From Sabellastarte sp. h YS-2021 (Eukaryota > Annelida > Polychaeta > Sabellida > Sabellidae), in assembly GCA_964017235.1 (NCBI GenBank), contig OZ024927.1, positions 24,137,160-24,201,159 of the forward strand: a stretch of DNA of 64,000 bases, written 5' to 3'. The translations under genes were made by a program, and so were the position numbers. The notes below the pieces were generated by a model. That model was not told the DNA's origin and did no database searches. It worked only from the letters and a program-made list of their open reading frames with translations. Below are positions 9,956-21,810 of this stretch, one piece after another (the first letter of the stretch is position 1; each line of letters starts with the position of its first letter).

Positions 9956-10847
9956 CTGTACTAATAAAAATCTTAAAACATACATTGCAAACAACATACT
10001 TGGACAACAGTGGTTGAACACACTGGGTGTAAATAGACTTTTTGAAAAGAATTAGGAAAATGTCAAAACTGTCTTTAATCTTTAATAATGACAAGTGCAG
10101 AATAGGTGAGAACTTGGCCAAAACTTTATGGATGCAATTGAATTCTTGTATTTCTTTTAGTAAATTGTCAAATTGTGTCATAGTTTACGTCTTTATTTAT
10201 TTTAGAACAAAAATGATTGCAAAGCTAAATCCATGATTAAAACCACTCATTCTGATTGCAATAGATGTGCATAGTAAAAATGTTAATATACCCTGCAATT
10301 TGGAAAATTTAGCCCCAGAAGAATTAAGAAAGTTTTCTAATTGCAGTAAAAGTGTTGATCATTTAACTTTTCTTTGAGAACCTTATGTGTGGCATGGTGA
10401 ACATCAAATGGTTTGACAAGAAACAATATGTCTGTTCAGTTTAATAGTTGGTACAAAAACACAGGATCAGTAGTGAGTGTATTTAAAGATTTTGAGTAGT
10501 TTACTCTTATGTGATAAATTAATATATTACTTAAGCATACTGTATAGGACACTGGATATAAGACCGACACACAGATCATAATTGACTTTTCCATGTTACA
10601 ACAAAGATAAAGCTACTTCTGTCACCAAATCTTGTTTTCTAAACATTTTGCTACATCAAAACCTAACTTATCTCAAAATTTGAACTACTTTTACTGCAAA
10701 TTTAATGGATTGTTTCATGAATCAAAGTGAAATACTATCAATAATCATCTTTGAACTTAAAGGGGAAAGTTTTCGACCCAGGACGAAAATCTCCTCAAAT
10801 TACAAAGTTCATACATTTGAAGTCTTTATATACAAATATCAACAAAC
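9956..10847. other. No feature recognised
   Basis: AT-rich sequence with short frames on both strands, no domain signature and no tandem or inverted structure that I can see. Confidence 0.4.
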
Positions 10848-11177
10848 TTGCAAATTTAATAAGTAAATTAAATTTTTATAAGTTAATACCCTATCCAATG
10901 GACAATTGCTAAACCGGTCGGCGCAGACCGGCCCGCCAAACGCCAGAAAAAGACGTCCTGTGTTTCCACCGGCTGGCCGGTCCCAGTACTGTGCATTCGC
11001 CAGGTGGCGCATGGTATTTACTTCCTGTCTAGACAACATGACGTCATAGCATCTTTTTTGTTGTCTAAAACTATTAGACCCCTAGTAAGCTGATAGCGGG
11101 GTCGGTGGGAGGGTCTTGTGTGTCCATTGGATAGGGTATTAACTTATAAAAATTTAATTTACTTATTAAATTTGCAA
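10848..11177. mobile_element. Short DIRS-end derivative with 57 bp perfect inverted repeats
   Basis: Bases 10848-10904 and 11121-11177 are perfect reverse complements over 57 bp. Bases 10889-11065 are, as far as I can read, identical to the reverse complement of the right end of the large DIRS element (about 21240-21400). The unit abuts the left end of that element at 11178. It may be an internally deleted DIRS copy made of terminal and internal complementary regions only. Confidence 0.65.
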
Positions 11178-11559
11178 TTTTATTGCGTTAATACATCCTA
11201 TCCAATGGACAATTGCTGAATAACTACCGCTTGGTCGGCGGGTAAGTTACTAGGGACTTATGTGAACTCACAAGTAATAGCAAATTTTAACCTACAGTCT
11301 AGGCTGACTTCGTCAGGAGACCTATAGGTCCAGGCCTGGGTTGACTTTAAGGTCAGGAAACCCTGCAAGGCCATGGTCAGTTGCCAGCAGCCGGTTACCC
11401 GGGGCTATACCGCCGTCCCCCCCCCCTTTTATGCAGACCTGCTCTGAGGTAGGGGAAGAGAGGGATGAGTTTAGTCCCAGAATGCAAATAAACCTCCCAA
11501 AGGAAGCACGCCACACTTAATTCTTATGTACATGAAGAAACTGTTTATACATATATACA

Positions 11560-12890
11560 AATCTCCTCAATCTACGGGCCACTTGTGGATCTGCTGAGCA
11601 GCCACTACCGAGCCCAATTGGTAAAGCTCTGAATCAGCCCAAGCCCCGCCCTTCATATAGAACTGTGTGAAGGTATTGACTTCAGTGGCAGGCTGACAAG
11701 ATTGGATCTAAGGAGACTCCCGACTGGAAGGCCTTAGAAGCAGCAAAGGCCCTGACATCATGGGCTTTAACCTGATGTTAAATGTGGGCCTCCTGGTCAG
11801 AGAGCTCATAACATAGGATCACAGTCTGCTTGATCCAAGAGGAGATAGTGGCAGGTGAGATGTCTTTGTTGAAACCTTTCTTAAAGGAAACAAAACCACC
11901 TCCTTATTCTGCCTGATGTCTGAGGCCCTGTCCAAATAGTAGCATAATGCTCTGACCGGACAGAGGGACCTGTCAGACTTGAGGGATCTATCCAGAGTCG
12001 AGGCCAGGGCTGTTATAACCCCAGGGGCCACACTGGACACTCTATGGCCAGCTGATTCTAGGATAGAAAGCTGGGTGATGGATACAGGGACACTTTGACC
12101 AATCGGATTGGTGTCCAATATATCAGTTTTGCCAGGCATGAATCTCACTTTTGCACTTGCCCGACCCAAGGGCCAAGAGGAATACCGTCTTGAAGGTCAA
12201 ATGCTTCAAGGGGGCCTCCTTGATTGGATCAAAAGGAGTCTTAGCTGGTGCACGGCCAGTGAGAAGTTCCAGGAAGGTATGCCACTCCTGCCTCTGGGTC
12301 TGTCTCTGAAGAAACTATCCAGGAGACGAGTGAGATTTTCGTCCTTACTGATTTTGAAGGGTGAATTTCCAGTTTATCAACAATGGGTGACCTATAACCA
12401 TCAATGGTGCTGGGCTGTTTGCCAAGCATATATCTCACTTCTACTCTTGCCCGACCCCAGGGCCAAGAGGAAACTGTCTTGAAGGTCAAATGCTTCAAGG
12501 AGGCCTCTTTAATTGGTTCAAAATGACCCTTGTCAGCTGGTGCAAAAAACCAGGGAGAGGTTCCAGGAGGGGATTCCCTTCCGGCCTTTGGGTCTGTCTC
12601 AGTGGAAACTATCCAGGAGACGAGTGAGATTTTCATCCTTACTGATATTGACGGGTGAATTTCCCAGTTTATCAGCAATGTCTGACCTGTAACCATCAAT
12701 GGTGCTGAGCTGCAACTTCCTGTCCTGAACTAGGTACATAAGGAAGTCAGCAACTAACTTACAGGAGGGGCCCCGAAGTCCACCTGATGAATGATACATC
12801 ACTTGTAAAAATGGCCCACTTGCCTCATAGACTGATCTGATTGATCCCCTTTGAGGAGCCTCAACTCTTGCTGCCACTGCCTCAGACAAG
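11560..12890 (-). pseudogene. DIRS tyrosine recombinase pseudogene
   Basis: Minus-strand fragments, read 5' to 3', run as LSTIDGYRSDIADKLG and DENLTRLLDSFH (N-terminal domain), EASLKHLTFKTV and RARVEVRYM (first catalytic Arg region), RSLCPVRALCYYLDRASDIR, then AHDVRAFAASKAFQSGVSL (H-x-x-R box) and ILSACH. Several frameshifts and stops break the frame. A segment of about 290 bp covering the N-terminal and Arg regions is present twice in tandem (about 12165-12445 and 12455-12725). The family is clear; the protein cannot be active as read. Confidence 0.8.
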
Positions 12891-12934
12891 CCCTGCTCCT
12901 CGATTGCTGAGGCTCTAGGAGCCCTGCATGGATA

Positions 12935-14560
12935 TTAAGGTTTGTCAGATTTCTGTGAGGGATCTGATTGAATGGCTGGCAACAGGTTGGGCATATTGGG
13001 CAGGCTCAGTGGGATTTGGCTGGACGTAGCCACTAGATCCCAAAACCAAGGCATGTTGGGCCACCCCGGAGCAATCAGAATGATTCTCTTGCATGGGGAG
13101 TCTTGCAACTTCTCCACCACTTGCCCAATATGGCTGATGGTGGGAAGGTGTATGCTTTCAGATCCTACCATGGCATACTGAGTGTATCCACTGCTGTGGC
13201 CAGGGGATCCGGTACCGGAGACACAAACAGAGGCAACTTGTTGTTGAACCTCATAGCAAATAAGTCTATTTGAGCCGGTGCCACCTGCTGCAGATTGAGT
13301 GGAAGACCTCTGGAAGGAGAGACCACTCTGTTTGAATGGTCTGGCCTAGCCTGGATAGCTTGTCTGCTACCACTTTCAGCCGGCCCGGAATGTGTCGGGC
13401 TTAGAGTCACTTGTTTCCTGGTACACCAAGTCAAGATTCTCCATAGTAGGGCACACGTGGGCCCGACCTCATGCCTCCTCCCTTGTCTATGTATGACACT
13501 ACTGTGGTGTTGTCAGTTGCTACAAGTACTATCTTGTTTGAGCAAAGTTCTTGGAACTCTTTTAAAGCCAGGAAGCCTACTTTAAATTCTAGATAGTTAT
13601 GTGCAGCTTGCTTCCCGGGAGGGACCTGGTTCCTCCTGCCGTGTGCTCGTTTAAGTGAGCGCCCCACCCTTTTATTGATGCGTCTGTAAATATTTGCAGA
13701 GCATGCTTTCTTGGGTATAATGGTTGGCCTGTAAGTACATCGTCTTCCTTCAGCCACCATTGTAAATGGGGGTGCAGGGACCTAGGGACTTGGATCACCT
13801 TTTCCAGTGATTCTGGTACCCTCCAGTTGTTTTGAGATGCCACTGTATGGGTCTCATATGAAGTCGACCTAGACTAACTTGCTTTCTGTAGCCGTCAGTA
13901 ACCTATCAAGGACATGAATTCCCGGACCGGGCAAGCCGGTAGGGATAGCAGTTTTAACATAGTCTCTTGAAGGTTCTGTCACCGGTCCAGAGTCGGTCGG
14001 AACCGATCAGACCTGAAGTCAAACTGGTAGCCTACAAAATCAAAGTCTTGTTTGGGCTCCCGCTCTGATTTCTGTAAGTTCATCAGCCAACCCAGTGGCT
14101 GACACATTATTTACTAGTTCCTGTGAATGTTGGAGACAAGCCTGGGATCTGGCTCTCACCAACCAGTCGTCTAGGTACTGGTGGCTTCTTAAGTCCTTGT
14201 GTATGGTCACAAGTTTCACCTCCTTTGGTATCACAGTGAACTCCAAAGGTGCTGTGGACAAAACCGAATAGCAGGCATTACCTGGATTGTTCTTGTATAG
14301 GTATATGGGAGTAAGTATCCCTCCTTGAACATTTGTAATACCTAGGGTCCAGCCCCTAAGGCTTCCTAAGTTCCCGAAAAAGGGCTTAGTCTGGACCCTA
14401 CAGGCCGATTGTGTGCCACATTTGGGACATTTGGTATTTTGATAAACATTTTCTGTCCCTCCGGACACTGGTCCGGTCTGGTGACAATGATCCAGGTTAA
14501 CAGTCTCTCTGTTCTTATTGTGGGCTGGTGGGACTGACACAACTTTTCATAAAAATAGAC
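12935..14560 (-). pseudogene. DIRS reverse transcriptase / RNase H pseudogene
   Basis: Read on the minus strand in order: LEFTVIPKEVKLVTIHKDL and SHQYLDDWLVRA (RT active site, about 14170-14240), QIFTDASIKGWGAHL (RNase H first Asp, about 13670-13710), LEFKVGFLALKEFQELC, VATDNTTVVSYIDKGGG, LFAMRFNNKLPLFVSPVPDP and LIAPGWPNMPWFWDL. The last two are hallmarks of the DIRS-1 type C-terminal extension. Pieces lie in different frames, so the gene is broken. The minus-strand piece at 14366-14560 may belong to the end of gag or the start of RT. Confidence 0.82.
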
Positions 14561-14859
14561 TCTTCGCCCCGGGCCAGCATCCTGCAAGGTGCAGCATTTA
14601 CAGAGCAATTGTCATTTGTGAGATGTCTGACCCCTGGCCGGACATGAGAAAATTTATTATCTCTCCCGCCAAGTCCAGCACTGATAACAGGTTGTTGAGA
14701 GATGTGATAGGGGAAGGTTGCCTGGCAGTAGGTTGGGACACTGGCATGTCACATCACCAAGACCACTGACCGGTCAAAGAATTCTCTGTAACCAAAGTTA
14801 ACCTTAGGCAACTCTGTCCGGTACCAGGACTCCATACCCGGTATTTAACTGTAACCAGC

Positions 14860-15440
14860 AATTCTCTGTAACCGGCAGAAAACTGGCAGGCTGGGGTCAC
14901 CAATCAATTTTGACAGCTACTGGCCTATATTTAGCCAGCCTCTGTGTAGCCAGTACCAGCCAGTACACTGTGTAATCAGTTGTTGAAGCAAGTGTACGGT
15001 CTGTAACCGGCACACTCTGTAACCAGTTGTTGAGGCAAGTGTACACGGCTGTGTAGCCAGTACCAGCCGGTACACTCTGTAACAGTTGTAGCCAGTAATA
15101 AAAAACTGTAACTGGCAAGAAACTGGCAGGCTGGGGTCAGCAACGAATTTTATAGCCGGTACCGGCTGGTACACTCTGTAACCAGTTGTTGAGGCAAGTG
15201 TACAAGGCTGTGTAGCCGGTACAGGTCGGTACACTCTGTAACTAGTTGTTGAGGCAAGGGTATAAGGGCTGTGTAGCCAGTATTAGTCGGTACACTCTGT
15301 AACTAGTTGATGAAGCAAGTGTACAAGGCTGTGTAGTCGGTGCACTCAGTAACCCATTGCTAAAGCAAGTGTACAAGGCTGTTCAGCCGGTAGGTACACT
15401 CTGTAACCAGTTGCTGAATGAAGTTTACAACTATCTTTGT
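14860..15440 (+). repeat. Minisatellite, about 52-60 bp unit, in the DIRS 5' region
   Basis: The unit includes CACTCTGTAACCAGTTGTTG, AGGCAAGTGTACAAGGCTGT and GTAGCCGGTAC. CACTCTGTAAC recurs at about 15014, 15074, 15174, 15233, 15293 and 15398. Related CTCTGTAACC sequence occurs in the elements at 45559 and 60507, so it belongs to the DIRS family. Confidence 0.8.
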
Positions 15441-15554
15441 GTTGAATTCAGTTTCCTCCATTAATTAAAATATTTCTTTTAAACACACATCATCTCCGTA
15501 GATTCGACAGTTGCTGGGAAAGCCCTTGTGAGCTATATTTAGAAACAATTGTTG

Positions 15555-15765
15555 GTCGGTGTGTCACGTGACCAGCTTGCTGGTCGGAGGGACAACGTGA
15601 TTGGCTGATTGGAGATGACGATCTGCTTCGTGAACTGGTCGGTGTATCACGTGACCAAGTTCGGGGATATGCCCTCACTAAACGCGTTCTTTCCTTATAT
15701 CACAGTAAACGTAAGCTTACTGGTCGACTGATGTCTGTAGCAGAGAAGTCTGTACTAGTACGCTT
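15555..15765. promoter_or_regulatory. CACGTG/CCAAT-rich module of the DIRS element
   Basis: GTCACGTGACC occurs at about 15566 and ATCACGTGACC at about 15647, with ATTGGCTGATTGG (inverted CCAAT) between them, then ACGCGTTCTTTCC and a GCAGAGAAGTCT box. A similar order recurs beyond the F2 insertion at about 20330-20500. E-box plus CCAAT clusters are typical promoter material, and the module lies upstream of the minus-strand DIRS genes. Function is inferred. Confidence 0.4.
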
Positions 15766-16074
15766 GAGGGATTACAGGAACTAAACAAGAGGAGAGTGCC
15801 CGTGAACGGGCACTGTGTCAGCTGACTGAATGTTTTTGATTTGTGATGGTGATAATGAGAGGAAAGCATAATTATCAGGGAAAGGGCTGTACAGAAATAC
15901 AGTAAATGGTAACTGAACAGCATGTTCGAAAGATATTCCGAAGCTGACAGAAAAAAAGGACAAAAAAGTTGTGCCCTGCAAATGGTATTATGAAATAAAG
16001 TAACAAGGTAATTGTTTAAGTGTAAAAAGTAGGTTAAAAATATTTAAAGAAATACTATAAATGCAATATCCTCG

Positions 16075-16875
16075 TTCGACCATGAAGAAGGGGTCCAAAG
16101 GTCAAATCTGACCATACCAAAAGATTCCCAGCCAAAGAATTTAGGATGGTTTACCATCCCAAACCTCTCGGACAAATAATAAGTGAGTCATAGGCACTTT
16201 TTAAGTTTGGCTATCCTTGTTTGACCTTGACGGAGGGGTCCAAGGTCAAATCCGACCACACAAAAAAATTCCCAGCCCATGATTTCCTGTAGCTTGTTTA
16301 CCATCCCAAACCTGTAGGACCAATAATAAGCGAGTTCTAAGCAATTGTAAGTTTGGCTATCCTCAATTGACCTTGAAGGAGGGGTCCCAGGTCAAATCTG
16401 ACCACACCAAAAGAATCCCAGCCCATGATTTCCTATATGTTGGTTTACCATCCCAAACCTCCAAGACCAATAATAAGCGAGTTATAAGCACTTTAAGTTT
16501 GGCTATCTTCGTTTGACCTGGAAGGAGGGGTCTAAGGTGAAATCTGACCACACCAAAAGATTCCCAGCCCATGATTTTCTATAGGTTGGTTTTCCATTCC
16601 AAACCTCTAGGACCAATAATAAGCGAGTTATAAGCACTTTTAAGTTTGGCTATCCTCATTTGACCTTGAAGGAGGGGTCCAAGGTGAAATCCGACCACAC
16701 CAAAAAATTCCCAGCTCATGATTTTCTATAGGTTGGTTTTCATTCCAAACCTCTAGGACCAATAATAAGCGAGTTATAAGCACTTTTATGTTTGGCTATC
16801 CTCATTTGACCTTGAAGGAGGGTTCCAAGGTCAAATCGGACCATATTAACAGATTCCCAGCCCATGATTTCCTAC
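16075..16875 (+). repeat. Tandem array, about 147 bp monomer (type B, first block)
   Basis: Roughly five monomers carry TTTGACCTTGAAGGAGGGGT, CAAGGTCAAATC, ATTCCCAGCCCATGATTT and AATAATAAGCGAGTTATAAG. The same monomer forms the array at 52090-53930 in element F5, so two element families share it. Confidence 0.9.
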
Positions 16876-16884
16876 AGGTTGGAT

Positions 16885-19690
16885 ACAATGATTTACTCAA
16901 CAGTGAGAACCTGAAAGAAGCTATTGCTCAGCTATGCCATGACATAGAGGTCTGCAATTTCACTATGTTATAGCTGACCAAAACGTCTGTGAAAAACATA
17001 TTTAACAAAATACTCTAAATGTAATAGTTTTCAAGTTACTACTGATTTACTCAAGAGTGAGAACCTCAAAGTAACTATTACTCAGCTATGCAATGAGCTA
17101 CATGTCTGAATTTTTGCTCTGTTATAGCTGACCTAAAAGTAGGTGAACAACATATTTAAGCAAAATACTGTAAATGCAATAGTTTTCAAGTTACAACTGA
17201 TTTACTCAATAGTGAGAACCTGAAAATAGCTATTGCTCCGCTATGCCATGAGCTATAGGTCTGTAATTTCACTATGTTATAGCTAACCCAAAAGTAGGTG
17301 AACAACATATTTTAACAAAATACTCCAAATGCAATATTTTTCAAGTTATAGCCGATTTACTCAACAGTCAGTGCCTGAGAATAGCTATTGCTCAGTTGTG
17401 CCATGAGCTACAGGTCTGTAATTACACTATGTTATAGCTGACCCAAAAGTAGCTGAATAACATATTTGCACAAATTTCTGTAAAGGCAATAGTTTTCCAA
17501 TTACAACTGATTTACTCAACAGTGAGAACTTCAAAGTAACTATTACTCAGCTATGCAATGAGCCACAGGTCTGGAACTTCACTATGTTATAGCTGACCCC
17601 AAAATAGGTGAATAACATATTGCAACAAAATACTCTAAATGCAATAGTTTCCAAGTTATAAGTGATTTACTCAACAGTGATAACCTAAAAGTAGCTATTA
17701 CTCAGCTATGCCATGAGCTACAGGTCTGAAATTTTACTATGTTATAGCTGACCCAAAAGTAGCTGAATAACATATTTATACTAAATTCTCTAAATGCAAT
17801 AGTTTTCAAATTATAAGTGATTTGCTCAACATTGAGAACTTCAAAGTAGCTATTACTCAGCTATGCAATGAGTCACAGGTCTGGAACTTCACTATGTTAT
17901 AGCTGACCCCAAAATAGGTGAATAACATACTGAAACAAAATACTCTAAATGCAATAATTTCCAAGTTATAAGCGATTTACTCAACAGTGATAACCTCAAA
18001 GTAGCTATTACTCAGCTATGCCATGAGCTACAGGTCTGAAATTTTACTATGTTATAGCTGACCCAAAAGTAGGTGAACAACATATTTAAGCAAAATACTG
18101 TACATGCAATAGTTTTCAAGTTACAACTGATTTACTCAATAGTGATGACCTAAAAGTAGCTATTACTCAGCTATGCCATGAGCTACAGGTCTGAAATTTT
18201 ACTATGTTATAGCTGACCCAAAAGTAGCTGAATAACATATTTATACTAAATTCTCTAAATGCAATAGTTTTGCAATTACAACTGATTTACTCAATAGTGA
18301 GAACCTCAAAGTAGTTATTACTCAGCTATGCAATGAGCTACAGGTCTGAAATTTTACTATGTTATAGCTGACCCAAAAGTAGGTGAACAACATATTTAAG
18401 CAAAATACTGTAAATGCAATAGTTTTGAAGTTACAACTGATTTACTCAATAGTGATGACCTAAAAGTAGCTATTACTCAGCTATGCCATGAGCTACAGGT
18501 CTGAAATTTTACTATGTTATAGCTGACCCAAAAGTAGCTGAATAACATATTTATACGAAATTCTGTAAATGCAATAGTTTTCCAATTACAACTGATTTAC
18601 TCAATAGTGAGAACTTCAAAGTAGCTATTACTCAGCTGTGCCATGACCTACAGATCTGAAATTTCACTATGTTATAGCTGGCCCAAAAGTAGCTGAATAA
18701 CATATTTATACGAAATTCTCTAAATGCAATAGTTTTGCAATTACAACTGATTTACTCAATAGTGAGAACCTCAAAGTAGTTATTACTCAGCTATGCAATG
18801 AGCTACAGGTCTGAAATTTTACTATGTTATAGCTGACCCAAAAGTAGGTGAACAACATATTTAAGCAAAATACTGTAAATGCAATAGTTTTCAAGTTACA
18901 ACTGATTTACTCAATAGTGATGACCTAAAAGTAGCTATTACTCAGCTATGCCATGAGCTACAGGTCTGAAATTTTACTATGTTATAGCTGACCCAAAAGT
19001 AGCTGAATAACATATTTATACGAAATACTCTAAATGCAATAGTTTTCCAATTACAACTGATTTACTCAATAGTGAGAACTTTAAAGTAGCTATTACTCAG
19101 CTATGCCATGACCTACAGATCTGAAATTTCACTATGTTATAGCTGGCCCAAAAGTAGCTGAATAACACATTTATACTAAATTCTCTAAATGCAATAGGTT
19201 TTAAGTTACAAGTGATTTACTCAATAGTGAGAACTTCAAAGTAGCTATTACTCAGCTATGCAATGAGCCACAGATCTGAAACTTCACTATGTTATAGCTG
19301 ATCCCAAAATAGGTGAATAACATATTGAAACAAAATACTGTAAATGCAATAGTTTCCAAGTTATAAGCGATTTACTCAACAGTGATAACCTAAAAGTAGC
19401 TATTACTCAGCTATGCCATGAGCCACAGGTCTGAAATTTTACTATGTTATAGCTGACCCAAAAGTAGCTGAATAACATATTTATACGAAATTCTCTAAAT
19501 GCAATAGTTTTGAAGTTATAAGCGATTTACTCAACAGTGATAACCTAAAAGTAGCTATTACTCAGCTATGCCATGAGCTACAGGTCTAAAATTTTACTAT
19601 GTTATAGCTGACCCAAAAGTAGCTGAATAACATATTTATACGAAATTCTCTAAATGCAATAGTTTTTAAGTTACAAGTGATTTTACTCAT
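16885..19690 (+). repeat. Tandem array, exactly 155 bp monomer (type C)
   Basis: The landmark CTCAGCTATG (or a one-base variant) lies at 17081, 17236, 17391, 17546, 17701, 17856, 18011, 18166, 18321, 18476, 18631, 18786, 18941, 19096, 19251, 19406 and 19561: sixteen successive steps of exactly 155. Each monomer has AGCTATTACTCAGC, ACTATGTTATAGCTGACCC and GAATAACATATTTA. Monomers form higher-order units. Confidence 0.95.
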
Positions 19691-20319
19691 GATGGAAGTT
19701 ACTGAAAAGCCCAAAAGTAGCTATTACTCACTTAGCTATTGAGACAGGCACCCAACTTACTCACCATATTGTAGCTATGAAAAAAGTAGCTGAATAACAT
19801 ATTTTAACAAAATGCTCTAAATGCAACACTTTTCAAGTTATAAATGATTTTGTGCATGATTTCATGAATTTTAATGCATTAAAAATTATTAAAAAAATTT
19901 ATTTTAAAAAAAGTAAGACAGATCCAGGTCTCATACTCACACAAGAGAATCTACCTGTGGCCTAGTACATATATGCAAGATATGAGAGAAATCCCTGCAA
20001 TAGTCACTGAGAAAATTGTGATTAAGTGTTGAAATTTTCACACTTTTGGTGGGGGTACCCCCCTTGTAATGTCTCTAGCAAACAGACGAACAGACAGATT
20101 TGCATGCCTTGAACACTTTTTCATCCTCGATAGATAAGGTATCTTTTAAAAAAAACAGCACGTCTCTAGGCCTTGTAGTTTTGGAGGAGAAGTTGTTCAC
20201 GCGGACGCGTACGCCCACGCCGCAGAGTGACGACATAATGTCAGCTGACTGACAAGTCAGCTGACATAAAAACTGGAATCACAGTAGACGTGAGCGCAAA
20301 GAATGTACTTCCGACCTTC

Positions 20320-20790
20320 TTGTTTGGTGAATCACGTGATAAACTTCGTGACTGGTCGGTGAAAACACGTGACCAACTTCGTGAAGACACGCGATTGGCT
20401 GACTGGGTATGACGTCAGAGGTCGCGTTCTTTTTTGCTGGCCGGTCGGCTGATGCTTTACAAGCAGAGAAGTCTCGACCAGTGCACTCTGTAGATGAAAT
20501 TCCTGGCCGGTCTGAAGTCGGTTCTTCTTCTCAGCCGGCTGTACACTCAAACCAGTTTCCTGGCCATCCACTGCCCTTACTACCGACACAATGGCCGGGT
20601 CCATAAGGGTGGGACTGAGAGTGACAAAGATTCCTTCTGTGTAGTAAATACTGGAGAGGTCGGTTGAAGAGATCTGAAGAATTCACCTCTTGCTTCTGAT
20701 GAAAATATACTCGAGCTAGGCTGGTGTGACTGATGCTTTACAGCAGAGAAGTCTGTACCAGTGCGCTCTGATGAAGAATGCACCTTTCAT
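20320..20790. promoter_or_regulatory. Second CACGTG module and repeated GCAGAGAAGTCT boxes in the DIRS right half
   Basis: ATCACGTGATAAAC, ACACGTGACCAAC, CGCGATTGGCTGACTGG, a TGACGTCA-type site and GATGCTTTACAAGCAGAGAA follow each other; the last box recurs at about 20731. It parallels the module at 15555-15765. A promoter role is inferred. Confidence 0.35.
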
Positions 20791-21810
20791 GGGGAATCCC
20801 CTTTATTTACAGTGCTCAAAAATACGTAGACTGAGGTTTTCCGTGATTTCTAAGATGTTTCTATGGTGACTGTAGCTGGAAGGTTATAGATGGTACATTC
20901 AAAACAAAAGACACGGATAAAAATACCTGTAAGTAGTATATCCATAATTCCTCAATAAAGTCGATCTGCCCCTAACAACACAATGGTTGAATGGGAGGAA
21001 ACTAGCAAAATGGCTGCCTTCATATTTCCCGCCGATTACTGCCCTATCATCAACAAAAAATTGAGTCAACTAGGGAGCGTTTCCAGCAGATTTCTAAAGG
21101 TATATCCGTGCTTGATCAGAAGGTAACACTTCTACACTGAAAATATCCGCATATAAGGTTGAAAATCCGTCATAATGCACACTTTTGCTTAAAATATCTG
21201 GAGATGTTGAAAACACGTCTGCACAGTACACACGCCAAACGAAAAAGATGCTATGACGTCATGTTGTCTAGACAGGAAGTAAATACCATGCGCCACCTGG
21301 CGAATGCACAGTACTGGGACCGGCCAGCCGGTGGAAACACAGGACGTCTTTTTCTGGCGTTTGGCGGGCCGGTCTGCGCCGACCGGTTTAGCAATTGTCC
21401 ATTGGATAGGATGTATTAACGCAATAAAAACCACAGTTTACTGGGATATAACATATCACCTTTTGACAGCACTGATAAACCCTTCCTTCCAGACTAAAAG
21501 GGCATAAGTCCTCAAGGAATTTAGTTACTTGATGCAGTTTTTTCACTGTTTTAAAGTATACAGACTTTATTTAAATATTCAACAGCAGATTCCTACATAA
21601 GCCCTTCTGTACACAGCAGTTGCTAATTATCTTAGATAGGTGTACATTACAATGCACTTGCCATACAACATCAGTTTGCTTACTTTAGCATCACATTTGA
21701 CAGAGGAATGAAGGTTCTTAAATGCTCTTTGACCCCTCGACTTTGGGCTTTAAAAGGGCTAAAACAGGGTTTTCTTAAAATCAAAATGTACTAAGTGTCT
21801 ACAGATTTAA

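Larger units (their letters stand above)
15783..20272 (+). mobile_element. Tandem-repeat element family F2, complete copy
   Basis: It starts AAACAAGA, then a perfect hairpin GTGCCCG-TGAA-CGGGCAC (15796-15813), then the motif GTCAGCTGACT (15817-15827). It ends in a perfect 13 bp hairpin, ATGTCAGCTGACT-GACA-AGTCAGCTGACAT (20238-20267), and ATAAAAAC. The interior has two arrays, 147 bp and 155 bp, then about 500 bp of unique AT-rich sequence. It sits inside the decayed DIRS element. No ORF is credible. Confidence 0.75.
11178..21429 (-). mobile_element. Decayed DIRS-type retrotransposon with inverted terminal repeats
   Basis: A perfect 40 bp inverted repeat bounds the region: 11178-11217 (starting TTTTATTGCGTTAATACATC) and 21390-21429. 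Inside, on the minus strand, are degraded RT, RNase H and tyrosine recombinase sequences in DIRS order, and no LTRs. The element is interrupted by tandem-repeat element F2 at 15783-20272. Without that insert it is about 5.8 kb, a normal DIRS size. It belongs to a different DIRS lineage from the element at 1-4941, with an HQYLDDW box instead of YIDDY. Confidence 0.75.

Noticed and set aside
16885-19690. CRISPR array
   Set aside because: The whole 155 bp unit is repeated without unique spacers and the genome is eukaryotic.
20332-20783. Minus-strand ORFs in the DIRS right half as gag
   Set aside because: They overlap the repeated CACGTG/GCAGAGAAG modules and lack Cys/His clusters or other Gag features.
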